From Phocaeicola paurosaccharolyticus JCM 15092 (GTDB taxonomy: Bacteria > Bacteroidota > Bacteroidia > Bacteroidales > Bacteroidaceae): a DNA stretch of 64,000 nucleotides. The notes below the pieces were generated by a model. That model was not told the origin of the DNA. It worked only from the letters and a program-made list of their open reading frames with translations, and searched no databases. This document shows positions 10,195 to 19,367 of this stretch, one piece after another (the first letter of the stretch is position 1; each line of letters starts with the position of its first letter). Location of the stretch: contig NZ_BAJR01000011.1 in assembly GCF_000613805.1 (NCBI RefSeq), forward strand, positions 1 to 64,000. The letters are read 5' to 3'. Position numbers and translations under genes: made by a program.

Positions 10195-10202
10195 CAAAGA
10201 TA
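10195..10202 (-). promoter_or_regulatory. -7 promoter element of TlpA-like lipoprotein
   Basis: The complement reads TATCTTTG, a match to TAnnTTTG, 24 bases upstream of the chosen start codon. It supports the shorter start of the gene. Confidence 0.55.
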
Positions 10203-10458
10203 TATATAATATCATATTTATATTAATTCTTCATAGAAATTTATGCATGTCTATGTAATAAAAATGTGGAAAATATTCAGTTTTCAAGATCTTTGATTAA
10301 TCATGTTATCATATATAATAACCTGTTTTATACCATTATTGTTTAGAATTAGGGAGAAATAGAGTCAAAAATCAAAATTGACCAACTGTTCAGCAAATTT
10401 TATTAATATACAGGCCTATTAATAGCAAAAAAATAAATAATTGTTTTGTTATAAATAT

Positions 10459-10466
10459 TAATTTTG
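10459..10466 (+). promoter_or_regulatory. -7 promoter element of potABCD
   Basis: TAATTTTG matches TAnnTTTG and lies 23 bases before the potA start codon. TTTG occurs nearby at 10445-10448, but closer than the usual spacing. Confidence 0.55.
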
Positions 10467-10489
10467 CATGCCAAATATTCATTTTTGAA

Positions 10490-11884
10490 ATGCAAGAAAA
10501 AAACTATATTATCGAGGTAAAGAATGTATCCAAGTATTTTGGAGATAAAATAGCTTTGGACAACATAAACCTCAATGTTAAAAAGGGTGAGTTCGTCACC
10601 ATATTAGGTCCATCAGGATGCGGTAAAACTACATTGTTACGCTCTATTGCAGGATTTCAGACAATATCTGAAGGTGAGATTCTGATAGCCGGAAAAGAGA
10701 TAAGCAAGACGCCTCCATATCTGCGTCCTGTAAATACTGTTTTTCAGAGGTATGCTCTTTTTCCTCATCTTAATGTTTTCGACAATATCGCTTTTGGTCT
10801 TAAACTGAAGAAACTGTCAAAGCAAGATATACAGAAGAAGGTTAAGAGTGCACTTCGTATGGTAGGTATGACTGATTATGAATACCGCGATGTGAACTCT
10901 CTTTCAGGAGGTCAGCAACAACGAGTAGCCATAGCACGCGCTATAGTCAATGAACCAGAGGTACTTCTTCTTGATGAGCCATTGGCAGCACTCGACTTGA
11001 AGATGCGTAAGGATATGCAGATGGAGCTTAAAGAAATGCATAAGTCTCTAGGCATAACTTTTGTATATGTAACACACGATCAGGAAGAGGCTCTTACTAT
11101 TAGTGATACTATAGTAGTAATGAGTGAGGGAAAGATACAACAGATAGGAACCCCTGTAGATATATACAATGAACCTGCCAACTCTTTCGTTGCTGATTTC
11201 ATAGGTGAAAGTAATATTTTAAACGGAACTATGGTGGATGATAAGTTGGTTGAATTTGCCGGTGTTCAGTTTGAGTGTGTGGATGAAGGATTTGGACAGA
11301 ATGTTCCTGTTGATGTAGTTGTTCGTCCTGAGGATTGGTACATTTTCTCAGACTCTGACGCTTCTCAGATTTCAGGTGTTGTGACATCTTCTATATTCAA
11401 GGGAGTACATTATGAGATGGTTGTAGAAGCTAATGGATACGAATTTATAGTTCAGGACTACCATCATTTCGAAGTGGGGCAGAAGGTTGGTCTGCTTATC
11501 AAACCTTTCGATATACATATCATGAAAAAGGATATCCTTTTTAACTCATTCGAGGCTGAGATTATAGACGATAGCCATGTAAACTTCCTTGGTTGCGATT
11601 TTGAATGTATGCCACAGCAGAAATATGCAAAAGGCGATAAAGTAAATGTTGAGATTGACTTTGGGAATATCATTCTTTACGATAATGAAGAAGATGGAAA
11701 ACTTACAGGTGATGTAAATTTCATACTATATAAAGGTAACCATTACCATATCACTATCATGTCAGATTGGGGAGATGATGTTTATGTTGATACCAATGAT
11801 GTATGGGACAATGGAGACCATGTGGGTATAGGTGTATTGCCAGAGAATATAAGAATTATTGATAAAAAAGATAATAACAGCTGA
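10490..11884 (+). CDS. potA: spermidine/putrescine ABC importer, ATPase
   Basis: This 464-residue ATPase powers polyamine import. It has Walker [10 protein letters not shown] (about residues 40-48), signature [14 protein letters not shown], Walker B LLLDEP and the switch histidine in THDQEEA. The regulatory C-terminal part is longer than in most PotA proteins (about 380 residues in E. coli): after about residue 240 two successive beta-rich TOBE-like segments are visible, with similar KGxHYxxxV and KGNHYHITI stretches, suggesting a duplicated TOBE domain. It is the first gene of the potABCD operon, with 6 bases before potB. Confidence 0.92.
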   Translation: MQEKNYIIEVKNVSKYFGDKIALDNINLNVKKGEFVTILGPSGCGKTTLLRSIAGFQTISEGEILIAGKEISKTPPYLRPVNTVFQRYALFPHLNVFDNIAFGLKLKKLSKQDIQKKVKSALRMVGMTDYEYRDVNSLSGGQQQRVAIARAIVNEPEVLLLDEPLAALDLKMRKDMQMELKEMHKSLGITFVYVTHDQEEALTISDTIVVMSEGKIQQIGTPVDIYNEPANSFVADFIGESNILNGTMVDDKLVEFAGVQFECVDEGFGQNVPVDVVVRPEDWYIFSDSDASQISGVVTSSIFKGVHYEMVVEANGYEFIVQDYHHFEVGQKVGLLIKPFDIHIMKKDILFNSFEAEIIDDSHVNFLGCDFECMPQQKYAKGDKVNVEIDFGNIILYDNEEDGKLTGDVNFILYKGNHYHITIMSDWGDDVYVDTNDVWDNGDHVGIGVLPENIRIIDKKDNNS

Positions 11885-11890
11885 TAGAAA

Positions 11891-12688
11891 GTGCTAAATT
11901 CATTCAGAAATATATTTAATTCACGTAAGAGTTGGACAATACCTTATGTGATATTTGCAGCCATATTTGTGGTATTGCCACTTTTCCTGATAGTACTATA
12001 TGCTTTTATGGATGATGCAGGAAGATTCACTTTTGGCAACTTTACTAAATTTTTCTTACATCCTGAGGCTGTAAATACTTTCGTCTACTCAATAGGAGTA
12101 GCTATAGTAACGACAGTACTATGCATAATATTCGGATATCCGGCAGCATATATACTTACAAGGATGAAGATGAAATATGCCGATACCATAGTTATGCTCT
12201 TCATACTGCCTATGTGGGTCAACATACTTATCCGTACTTTGGCTACAGTTGCTCTGTTCGACTTTGTGAGTATACCTTTAGGCGAGGAAGCATTGATATT
12301 CGGAATGGTATACAACTTTATACCTTTCATGATTTATCCTATCTATAATACCTTAAAGAAGCTTGATTCAAGTTATATTGAGGCAGCTGAAGATCTTGGG
12401 GCAACACCTTTTCAGATATTCTACAAAGTGATAGTGCCTCTATCAATGCCGGGTGTCGTGAGTGGAATACTTATGGTATTCATGCCGACTATATCAACTT
12501 TTGCTATATCCGAGTTGCTGACAATGAATAATATAAAACTATTTGGAACGACAATACAGGAGAATATAAACAACAGCTTGTGGAACTATGGTGCGGCGCT
12601 GTCACTCATAATGCTTTTCCTTATCGGAGCTACCACACTATTTGCTTCCGATGATAAGGATAATGATGAAGGAGGTGGACTATGGTAA
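11891..12688 (+). CDS. potB: spermidine/putrescine ABC importer, permease
   Basis: This inner-membrane permease of 265 residues is one of the two channel subunits of the polyamine importer. Six hydrophobic segments are visible, and the coupling loop EAAEDLGATPFQIFYKVIVPL that contacts the ATPase lies near residues 160-180. The start is GTG at 11891, six bases after potA, and no ATG is better placed. The last 7 bases overlap potC, as expected for translational coupling. The C-terminal tail is acidic (DDKDNDEGG). Confidence 0.92.
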   Translation: MLNSFRNIFNSRKSWTIPYVIFAAIFVVLPLFLIVLYAFMDDAGRFTFGNFTKFFLHPEAVNTFVYSIGVAIVTTVLCIIFGYPAAYILTRMKMKYADTIVMLFILPMWVNILIRTLATVALFDFVSIPLGEEALIFGMVYNFIPFMIYPIYNTLKKLDSSYIEAAEDLGATPFQIFYKVIVPLSMPGVVSGILMVFMPTISTFAISELLTMNNIKLFGTTIQENINNSLWNYGAALSLIMLFLIGATTLFASDDKDNDEGGGLW

Positions 12689-13473
12689 AGAAAATACTTG
12701 CACATGGTTACCTATGGTTACTGCTTCTGTTACTATATTCACCTATCATAATAATAATGATATATTCGTTCACTGAGGCAAAGGTATTGGGGAACTGGAG
12801 CGGTTTCTCAACGAAACTATATACTTCACTTTTTGCCACTGGGACACATCATTCACTTGCTAATGCACTTATTAATACTATAACTATTGGCATAATAGCA
12901 GCAACTGTGTCGACCTTGCTTGGCACAATAACAGCTATCGGTGCTTATAGTCTCAGACCTGGATCGCGTAAGGTGTTTAGCTTTGTAAACAATATACCTA
13001 TCCTCAACGGAGATATTATTATTGGCATATCACTGTTTCTTCTCTTTGTCTCTTGGGGTATTTCTCAGGGATATATTACGGTAGTATTGGCACATATAAC
13101 CTTCTGTACTCCTTACGTGGTACTTAGTGTATTGCCTAGACTTAAGCAGATGAATCCAAATATTTACGAGGCTGCGCTTGACTTGGGTGCAACTCCTATG
13201 CAGGCACTTCGTAAAGTTATCGTACCTGAGATACTTCCTGGCATGATTTCCGGTTTCATCCTTGCTTTCACACTCTCTATAGATGACTTTGCTGTAACTG
13301 TATTTACTATAGGTAATGAAGGACTTGAGACACTCTCAACATATATTTATTCCGATGCACGTAAGGGTGGGCTGACACCTGAGTTGAGACCACTCTCAAC
13401 AATAATATTTATTGCGGTTCTTGTACTGCTGATTATTATAAACCGTCGCGCGGGTAAGAAAAAGGAGGCATGA
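12682..13473 (+). CDS. potC: spermidine/putrescine ABC importer, permease
   Basis: This is the second permease subunit, with 263 residues, about six membrane segments and the coupling-loop motif EAALDLGATPMQALRKVIVP near residues 169-188. It overlaps both neighbours (potB by 7 bases, potD by 4), so the importer is translated as a coupled unit. Confidence 0.92.
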   Translation: MVKKILAHGYLWLLLLLLYSPIIIIMIYSFTEAKVLGNWSGFSTKLYTSLFATGTHHSLANALINTITIGIIAATVSTLLGTITAIGAYSLRPGSRKVFSFVNNIPILNGDIIIGISLFLLFVSWGISQGYITVVLAHITFCTPYVVLSVLPRLKQMNPNIYEAALDLGATPMQALRKVIVPEILPGMISGFILAFTLSIDDFAVTVFTIGNEGLETLSTYIYSDARKGGLTPELRPLSTIIFIAVLVLLIIINRRAGKKKEA

Positions 13474-14816
13474 TGATGAAGAAGTTGAAATATATATTCA
13501 TGGCACTGGTATTCTTTATGACATTCATACTTACCAGCTGCTATAACTCCAGTGATTCGCGTGAAACTGTTCTTAAAGTATACAACTGGGCCGATTATAT
13601 CGACGAAAGTGTACTTGAAGATTTTCCTAAATGGTATAAAGAGCAGACTGGAGAAGATATAAAGATAATATATCAGACATTTGATATCAATGAGATAATG
13701 CTCACAAAGATTGAACGTGGTCATGAGGATTTTGATGTTGTTTGTCCATCAGAATATATCATAGAGCGAATGCTTAAAAAAGGTCTTCTTCTCCCTATTG
13801 ATACAGCTTTTGGCAAGACTCCTAACTATCTTCATAATCAGTCACCATATATTGTGTCTCAGCTTAACAAGATAAGTCAGAAGGGTAAAACGGCTTCACA
13901 CTATGCTATAGGTTACATGTGGGGAACGGCTGGTATTCTTTACAATGCCGACCATGTTACTAAGGAAGAGGCAAGCACATGGAAATCACTATGGGATCGC
14001 AAGTTCAAGAACAAGCTGCTCATGAAAGATAGCTATCGTGATGCTTATGGTACAGCCTTGATATATGCCAACAGAGATAGAATTAAGAGAGGTAAAGTTA
14101 CAGTAGAACGCCTCATGAATGATTATTCTCAAGCTTCAATAGATACTGTAGAGAAGTACCTCAAGGCTATGAAACCATCTATTGCCGGTTGGGAAGCTGA
14201 CTTTGGCAAGGAGATGATGACAAAGGATAAGGCTTGGTTGAATATGACATGGAGTGGTGATGCTGTATGGGCTATTGAAGAGGCTAAAGCAGTGGGAGTG
14301 AGCCTTGACTATGAAGTGCCTCAAGAGGGAAGTAATGTGTGGTACGATGGTTGGGTTATTCCTAAATATGCTCGCAATGTTAAGGCAGCAAGTTACTTCA
14401 TTAATTATCTCTGCCGTTCTGATGTTGCACTGAAGAACATGGATGCATCGGGCTACGTTAGTTCTATAGCTACTGATGAGATTCTCGAGAAGAAGATTGA
14501 TACAACTCTTGACTATTGTTCCGATTTGAGCTACTTCTTTGGTCCAAAGGCTAAGAGAATACAGATAGACAAGGTGCAATACCCTGATAAGAGTGTAGTC
14601 GCTCGTTGCGCAATGATACGTGACTCTGGAGAGAGAACAGAAGCTGTTCTGGAGATGTGGTCGAAGGTGAAAGGTGACAACTTAGGTGCAGGCCTAGTTA
14701 TAGTTATTCTGGCAAGTGTTGCTCTATTAGTGGTATTTCAGGTATATAAGAGGATTCAGCAGTATAATCGCTCTAAGAAGCATAGGAGAAGACGAAATAA
14801 GATAAGACGTAGATAA
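13470..14816 (+). CDS. potD: polyamine-binding lipoprotein with C-terminal membrane anchor
   Basis: This is the substrate-binding component of the polyamine importer, 448 residues. The N-terminus ends in FILTSC, a lipobox. The mature part starts LKVYNWADYIDE, typical of PotD/PotF, and WYDGWVIPK near residue 291 is also conserved. Unlike E. coli PotD (about 350 residues), it continues into a hydrophobic helix (LVIVILASVALLVVF, near residues 410-424) and a strongly basic tail ending RRRRNKIRRR. The protein therefore looks anchored at both ends, with the tail on the cytoplasmic side. It overlaps potC by ATGA and is followed directly by a terminator. Confidence 0.9.
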   Translation: MMMKKLKYIFMALVFFMTFILTSCYNSSDSRETVLKVYNWADYIDESVLEDFPKWYKEQTGEDIKIIYQTFDINEIMLTKIERGHEDFDVVCPSEYIIERMLKKGLLLPIDTAFGKTPNYLHNQSPYIVSQLNKISQKGKTASHYAIGYMWGTAGILYNADHVTKEEASTWKSLWDRKFKNKLLMKDSYRDAYGTALIYANRDRIKRGKVTVERLMNDYSQASIDTVEKYLKAMKPSIAGWEADFGKEMMTKDKAWLNMTWSGDAVWAIEEAKAVGVSLDYEVPQEGSNVWYDGWVIPKYARNVKAASYFINYLCRSDVALKNMDASGYVSSIATDEILEKKIDTTLDYCSDLSYFFGPKAKRIQIDKVQYPDKSVVARCAMIRDSGERTEAVLEMWSKVKGDNLGAGLVIVILASVALLVVFQVYKRIQQYNRSKKHRRRRNKIRRR

Positions 14817-14849
14817 AAAAGGATGCATCTTTACAGGTGCATCCTTTTT
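14817..14849 (+). terminator. terminator after potABCD
   Basis: The stem AAAAGGATGCA (from 14817) and TGCATCCTTTT (from 14838) ends in a T run and begins directly behind the potD stop codon. The A run on the left means it may also end prs transcripts from the other side. Confidence 0.85.
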
Positions 14850-14870
14850 ATTATATTGTCATCATATCTA

Positions 14871-15809
14871 TTAGATAATGTATTGGCTTGAGATAGATTC
14901 ATTATTCATCACGCGATTTATTGTTTCAGCAAACATATCTGCTATGCTAAGCTGTTTAAGTTTATCGCACTTGTGTAAATAAGGGATGCTGTCTGTGAAA
15001 ACTATTTCTTCAAGAACTGAATTATCAACTCTTTCTGAAGCAGGACCTGACATTACACAGTGTGATGCAATTGCACGAACAGAACGAGCACCTGTCTCTC
15101 TCATAATATCAGCAGCCTTAGTGATAGTGCCAGCTGTATCAACCATGTCGTCAATAAGGATAACATTCTTATCTTTTACATCACCTATAATCTGTATTGA
15201 GGCAACTACATTCGCTCTTTCGCGTGTCTTGTTACACAGAACCAATGGAACACCAAGATATTTAGAATATGTACTAGCACGTTTTGAGCCACCAACGTCT
15301 GGAGTTGCAATAACAAGGTTCTCGAGGTTTAATGACTGTATATAAGGTAAGAAAATACCTGAAGCATACAGATGGTCAACCGGGATATTAAAGAAACCTT
15401 GAATTTGATCGGCATGTAAGTCCATTGTTATTAGACGATCTATGCCAGCTACGCTCAATAGGTCAGCTACAAGTTTAGCACCTATAGATACGCGTGGTTT
15501 GTCTTTTCTATCTTGTCTAGCCCAACCGAAGTATGGAATAACTGCAATAACGCTTTTTGCAGATGCTCTTTTTGCAGCATCTATCATAAGCAGGAGTTCC
15601 ATAAGATTGTCAGAATTTGGGAAGGTTGATTGTACTAGAAATACATGTTTACCACGGATAGATTCTTCATAAGAAACAGCAAATTCACCATCTGCAAAGT
15701 GAGTGATATTCATGTTTCCTAGTTCGCAGCCTAGACTGCTGCAGATTTTTTCTGCGAGGTATCTCGAGTTAGTACCCGAGAAAATTCTAAAAGGAGAATT
15801 TTGGCTCAT
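14871..15809 (-). CDS. prs: ribose-phosphate pyrophosphokinase
   Basis: This enzyme of 312 residues makes PRPP from ribose 5-phosphate and ATP for nucleotide, histidine and NAD synthesis. Visible motifs are IFSGTNSRYLAEKICSSLG at the N-terminus, FGWARQDRK (ATP site), MDLHADQIQGFF and the PRPP loop VILIDDMVDTAGT near residues 208-220. A longer reading frame from a GTG at 15845 exists, but the -7 element at 15845-15852 overlaps it, so the ATG at 15809 is the true start. It lies behind the thiE-like gene but has its own promoter. Confidence 0.94.
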   Translation of the reverse strand: MSQNSPFRIFSGTNSRYLAEKICSSLGCELGNMNITHFADGEFAVSYEESIRGKHVFLVQSTFPNSDNLMELLLMIDAAKRASAKSVIAVIPYFGWARQDRKDKPRVSIGAKLVADLLSVAGIDRLITMDLHADQIQGFFNIPVDHLYASGIFLPYIQSLNLENLVIATPDVGGSKRASTYSKYLGVPLVLCNKTRERANVVASIQIIGDVKDKNVILIDDMVDTAGTITKAADIMRETGARSVRAIASHCVMSGPASERVDNSVLEEIVFTDSIPYLHKCDKLKQLSIADMFAETINRVMNNESISSQYII

Positions 15810-15844
15810 TTTTATAGTAGGGTTACCAATAAATATTAGAGCCA

Positions 15845-15852
15845 CAAAGTTA
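15845..15852 (-). promoter_or_regulatory. -7 promoter element of prs
   Basis: The complement reads TAACTTTG, matching TAnnTTTG, 35 bases upstream of the prs ATG and just behind the thiE-like stop codon. Its position rules out the longer start for prs. Confidence 0.6.
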
Positions 15853-15875
15853 CTTATTAAAATTAAAATACAAAA

Positions 15876-16487
15876 CTAATCGCAAAGCTTTTTGAAGCGA
15901 TGTAATTGTTCTATTAGTGTGTGGTAATCGCTGTCAATACAGGCATCAAAGTTATTCCAAAGGCCATTCATTATAGCAACTCCACCGAAACCTAAATCCT
16001 TTATTTCAGGAATATTATTTTCGTTAATTCCTCCGAATGCTATAACGCGTTTATCGATGATACCCATTTTGCTGGCATTACGTAGCATATCTTTTGTGAG
16101 CAACGGGTAGGAGCCGCACTCATGGCTTTCATTCTCAAATACCGGGGTGAAGAGAATATAGTCGCTTGATGTTTTTTTTAAGCAAATATCATCTAGGGTA
16201 TGGCAAGTTGTACTGACAAGTCCCTTGTAATTTTCCGGCATCTGATTGTTTCTATCGGATAGATGAATTCCTTTAAGACCAAATTCTTCTTTAAGATAAA
16301 AATGACCGTGAACAACGATTCTTTTGTGATATTGAGAAGGTATTAATGTAAGAAGCCTCTCTGCAAACATTGGCACACTTGATGGCTTGCACATATGTAA
16401 TATGTCCAATCCCTCTTCAAAAAGTGCCGTAAGAATCTTATCTTCTTCTATAAAATAATTTGGTGTCGTAACAAGGATTAACTTCAT
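15876..16487 (-). CDS. thiamine phosphate synthase family protein (ThiE/TenI-like)
   Basis: This 203-residue protein has the TIM-barrel pattern of the ThiE/TenI family: KGIHLSDRN around residues 72-80 and VIAFGGINENNI around 147-158, then GVAIMNGLW as the last phosphate-binding loop. ThiE joins the thiazole and pyrimidine phosphates of thiamine; TenI-like relatives isomerise the thiazole. It stands alone, without other thi genes, and is short and divergent, so TenI-like or another role is possible. Transcription probably starts from the -7 element at 16507-16514. The gene ends 24 bases before the prs promoter. Confidence 0.75.
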   Translation of the reverse strand: MKLILVTTPNYFIEEDKILTALFEEGLDILHMCKPSSVPMFAERLLTLIPSQYHKRIVVHGHFYLKEEFGLKGIHLSDRNNQMPENYKGLVSTTCHTLDDICLKKTSSDYILFTPVFENESHECGSYPLLTKDMLRNASKMGIIDKRVIAFGGINENNIPEIKDLGFGGVAIMNGLWNNFDACIDSDYHTLIEQLHRFKKLCD

Positions 16488-16506
16488 GCCAATAAAAATT
16501 GAGAAA

Positions 16507-16514
16507 CAAATATA
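16507..16514 (-). promoter_or_regulatory. -7 promoter element of thiE-like gene
   Basis: The complement reads TATATTTG, matching TAnnTTTG, 19 bases upstream of the start codon, leaving a leader of only about a dozen bases. Confidence 0.5.
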
Positions 16515-16756
16515 TACAATAGAATACTATTTTCCTAAACAAAAAAATAATTATTCTGATAACAATGGTATAAACAGTAGTTATATTTTAATATATAGCC
16601 TATAAATAAGAGGTTTATCTTTTAATAATAAAAATGAAGTTAATTGTTATTTTGATTTATATTTTCGGTGATTATGCGACTATTCGTATGCCAATAATTA
16701 GTTTTTTCTTTTCAGTAGCGGTAGGACTTCTTTAATATAAAGATTGAATCATCTTA

Positions 16757-17287
16757 TTACCGATTCTTATTTATGTTTTTCAAAATAGCGTTTTTGGTAC
16801 AAATAGCAGCTGCATTATAGTATGCTTCATCCATATTCTCAATATAAGTCTTGATCTCGTAAAGCAGCTCTGGTTGGTTATAACGACACATCTTGTATGC
16901 CAGTTTCATACATACCGCCTGACATGCTGAGGTCTTGTCGAGTGCAGTCATGTTCTCTATACAGAAATCAAGAAAAGGTACATTGATATTTGGGGGCTGT
17001 TGAAGGTGCAGGATGATGTTTAATGTAAGGCGCATTATGCTTGGATCTTCTGCATTCATAGCTCTGTTTATTAATTCGTCATATCTGTCTGCGAAGAAGG
17101 AGGGATGCGATTCACTTATTTTGTTGCATACCCAAAGAGAGCGCCATGCGATTTTCTTATCCTTGTCGAATGTCAGATTATATATATCATTAAATAGCTC
17201 AGGTGAAGAGATAACTCTTTTAGCAATATGCTCAACTATAACCTTAGATGCTTGCTGTAAAAGTAGTTCCTTAAAATCACTCTTCAT
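16757..17287 (-). CDS. helical-repeat (HEAT-like) protein, function unknown
   Basis: This protein of about 176 residues has amphipathic helices in pairs and HEAT-like segments (KKIAWRSLWVCNKI, DPSIMRLTLNIILHL). No family with known function is recognised. The preferred start is the ATG at 17287, which overlaps the stop codon region of the upstream sensor kinase by 11 bases; starts further upstream would extend the overlap to 62 bases. The coupling suggests translation with the kinase and perhaps a partner or adaptor role, but this is inference from position only. No signal peptide or membrane segment is present, so it should be cytoplasmic. Confidence 0.7.
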   Translation of the reverse strand: MKSDFKELLLQQASKVIVEHIAKRVISSPELFNDIYNLTFDKDKKIAWRSLWVCNKISESHPSFFADRYDELINRAMNAEDPSIMRLTLNIILHLQQPPNINVPFLDFCIENMTALDKTSACQAVCMKLAYKMCRYNQPELLYEIKTYIENMDEAYYNAAAICTKNAILKNINKNR

Positions 17288-19259
17288 TGCTAGACTCATT
17301 ATGATTGGTAGGTATTGTGAAGATAAATCTTGTGCCACTTGTATATGATTTATCTATCCATATTTTACCGCCGAACTGTTTTACTGTTGCTTCACAGATA
17401 GCAAGTCCTAGTCCGGTACCTTGGGCAAATTCGTTTACTTTGTTGAATCTCTCGAATACTTTGTCCTGCATATCGGCAGGTATACCGCAACCGGTATCGG
17501 TAACCGACAGTAACATCATCTCCTCATCAGGTCTGTTTTCTACGTCAAGTGTGATACTTCCATTGTCTGTAAATTTTATGGCATTACCTATCAGGTTTAT
17601 TACAACCTGTTGCAGTCTGACAAGGTCGGTTACCACAGTTATGCTAGGTTCCTTATGTGTAAATAGTATATTTACATTTTCTTTAGCATTTGGACGCATT
17701 GATAAAACGACACTCTCAAGATGTGGTACAATGTCTGCTTTTTCGAAGAATAGTTTCTTCTTTTTTGCCTCTATCCTTGACAGATCCAAAATGTCGTTTA
17801 TCAGTTTCAGAAGTAGATCTGAGTTATGTTGTATTATTCCTATATATTCATCCTGCTCTTCTGTTGGATCTATGGTGCTTATCAGAACTTCAGAGAATCC
17901 TACGATAGCATTTAATGGAGTTCTTATTTCATGACTCATGTTAGATATGAAAGCACTTTGTAATCTGCTGAGCTCATCAGCTTTATCTTTAGCAACAATT
18001 AGCTCTTTCTGATACTTAAGAAGCTCATTTTTCTCTTGTTCCAACTGTTCATCTTTCTTTTCCAGGTTATGTTTAAGACGACGGATATGAATATTGGAGA
18101 GAGAAGAGTATATAAATCCTATAGAAATGAGAATAAATATGCCTGATCCTAAAATGAAATACCATTTGTAAAGTCTTACATAATCTCCCCAGTCAAAATC
18201 AGGATTAACATAAATCACATCCGAAGGTATGTTTGCATCCATCAGATCCAATCTCTTCAACTCATGCATATCAAGTTTTAAGATATCCGAATAGCCGCTT
18301 ATAAAAGGTCCATTCCAATCTTCTGTCTCAAGATAGTCATAGGCCTTTTTAGCCAACTCCATGCCTAAAGGACGATATTGAGGTATATATCCTCCTATAG
18401 CCCAATAGCCTATGCCAGTGCCGGTTAGACTAAAAACTGGCATATTGGGATTAGCTTTGATAAAGGTATATTTTGAGTTGTCCATATATACAATATTGTT
18501 CTTGTCATATTTCCAACAACACAACATTACACTGGTGTTTTCCGGCAGGTTTTTAAATCTTTCGGCAGCTTGGTCTGTATTTAACTTTCGTCCGTCAATA
18601 TATTTTAGCTTAAGATTCTTGAAGTTCTTTTTTACCTCAGACTTAATTTGTCTCATGTGCGACAGACCATTTAGGGAGTTATCGCTCAATATTGCTATAT
18701 TCTCCGTTTTAGGGAAAAACTGTTTGATAAGTTCAATATCCTTCTTTACTTCATAATCATAGTAATAGAAAAGTTGAAGATTAAATTGCTTAGCTGTCCC
18801 CAAAATATCAATTAATCCGAACTCAACATTTTTATCATATAGTATAGGTATCTCGTTACCTTCCATGCTGGCGCAATATTTCTGCCCCATTGTTGCAAAG
18901 ACAGGTATCTTTCTAATCTCAGGATCCACCTGAGAAAAATAGCTTACCAGTGCCTCTGTACCTATCAGGACCACCATGGAGGCGTCCTTATGCTTCTCCA
19001 TAACTGCTCGTGTGTAATCTACCCATCTGTAACGGTCATCTAGTGATGTACAATTAAGTGCCTCGGTAGCATACTGATAATCACCCTGAAGTTCAGAGAA
19101 GGTGTTTATGAATGAGGAGATGTTGGTCCTTGAATATTCATTATCTGTAGAGTATGAGCAGATAAAGAGAATCTTCTTTTTACCATCTGAACCTTTCGAG
19201 TATGAGATGATGGGAATCAAAACCAGGATATATAATAATAAAAGTGTTTTTCCTCTCAT
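17277..19259 (-). CDS. sensor histidine kinase with periplasmic substrate-binding-like domain
   Basis: This 660-residue membrane kinase has a signal segment (LLLLYILVLIPIISYS), then about 330 residues resembling the ABC-type substrate-binding fold (KKILFICSYS, NIAILSDNSLNGLSH), a membrane helix near residues 369-388 (YFILGSGIFILISIGFIY) and a coiled-coil linker. HisKA follows with the phosphoacceptor in NMSHEIRTPLNAIVGFSE. The ATPase domain has N box NLIGNAIKF, G1 DTGCGIP and G2 GTGLGLAI. There is no receiver domain and no response regulator nearby, so its partner is elsewhere. A -7 element lies at 19280-19287. The ligand is unknown. The downstream HEAT-like gene overlaps its 3' end. Confidence 0.9.
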   Translation of the reverse strand: MRGKTLLLLYILVLIPIISYSKGSDGKKKILFICSYSTDNEYSRTNISSFINTFSELQGDYQYATEALNCTSLDDRYRWVDYTRAVMEKHKDASMVVLIGTEALVSYFSQVDPEIRKIPVFATMGQKYCASMEGNEIPILYDKNVEFGLIDILGTAKQFNLQLFYYYDYEVKKDIELIKQFFPKTENIAILSDNSLNGLSHMRQIKSEVKKNFKNLKLKYIDGRKLNTDQAAERFKNLPENTSVMLCCWKYDKNNIVYMDNSKYTFIKANPNMPVFSLTGTGIGYWAIGGYIPQYRPLGMELAKKAYDYLETEDWNGPFISGYSDILKLDMHELKRLDLMDANIPSDVIYVNPDFDWGDYVRLYKWYFILGSGIFILISIGFIYSSLSNIHIRRLKHNLEKKDEQLEQEKNELLKYQKELIVAKDKADELSRLQSAFISNMSHEIRTPLNAIVGFSEVLISTIDPTEEQDEYIGIIQHNSDLLLKLINDILDLSRIEAKKKKLFFEKADIVPHLESVVLSMRPNAKENVNILFTHKEPSITVVTDLVRLQQVVINLIGNAIKFTDNGSITLDVENRPDEEMMLLSVTDTGCGIPADMQDKVFERFNKVNEFAQGTGLGLAICEATVKQFGGKIWIDKSYTSGTRFIFTIPTNHNESSNEE

Positions 19260-19279
19260 TAAAAAATGAATTATGGATG

Positions 19280-19287
19280 CAAATATA
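19280..19287 (-). promoter_or_regulatory. -7 promoter element of sensor kinase
   Basis: The complement reads TATATTTG, matching TAnnTTTG, 20 bases upstream of the start codon. Confidence 0.5.
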
Positions 19288-19321
19288 CGTATTTAAAATA
19301 ATGAACAGCAGCATGTAATAA

Positions 19322-19353
19322 AAAAACTCCGAAAACTAAGTTTCGGAGTTTTT
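19322..19353. terminator. terminator after superoxide dismutase gene
   Basis: A perfect 13-bp stem, AAAAACTCCGAAA (19322-19334) and TTTCGGAGTTTTT (19341-19353), has a 6-base loop. T runs occur on both strands; sodB on the minus strand ends 15 bases away. Confidence 0.85.
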
Positions 19354-19367
19354 ACAATCGATTTGAA

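Noticed and set aside
14136-14579. 147-codon frame on the minus strand inside potD
   Set aside because: It is antisense to a well conserved gene and shows no family pattern.
15876-16487. Thiamine riboswitch (TPP) upstream of the thiE-like gene
   Set aside because: The leader from the -7 element is only about a dozen bases, too short for an aptamer.
17305-17934. 209-codon plus-strand frame inside the sensor kinase
   Set aside because: It is the antisense shadow of the conserved histidine kinase domains.
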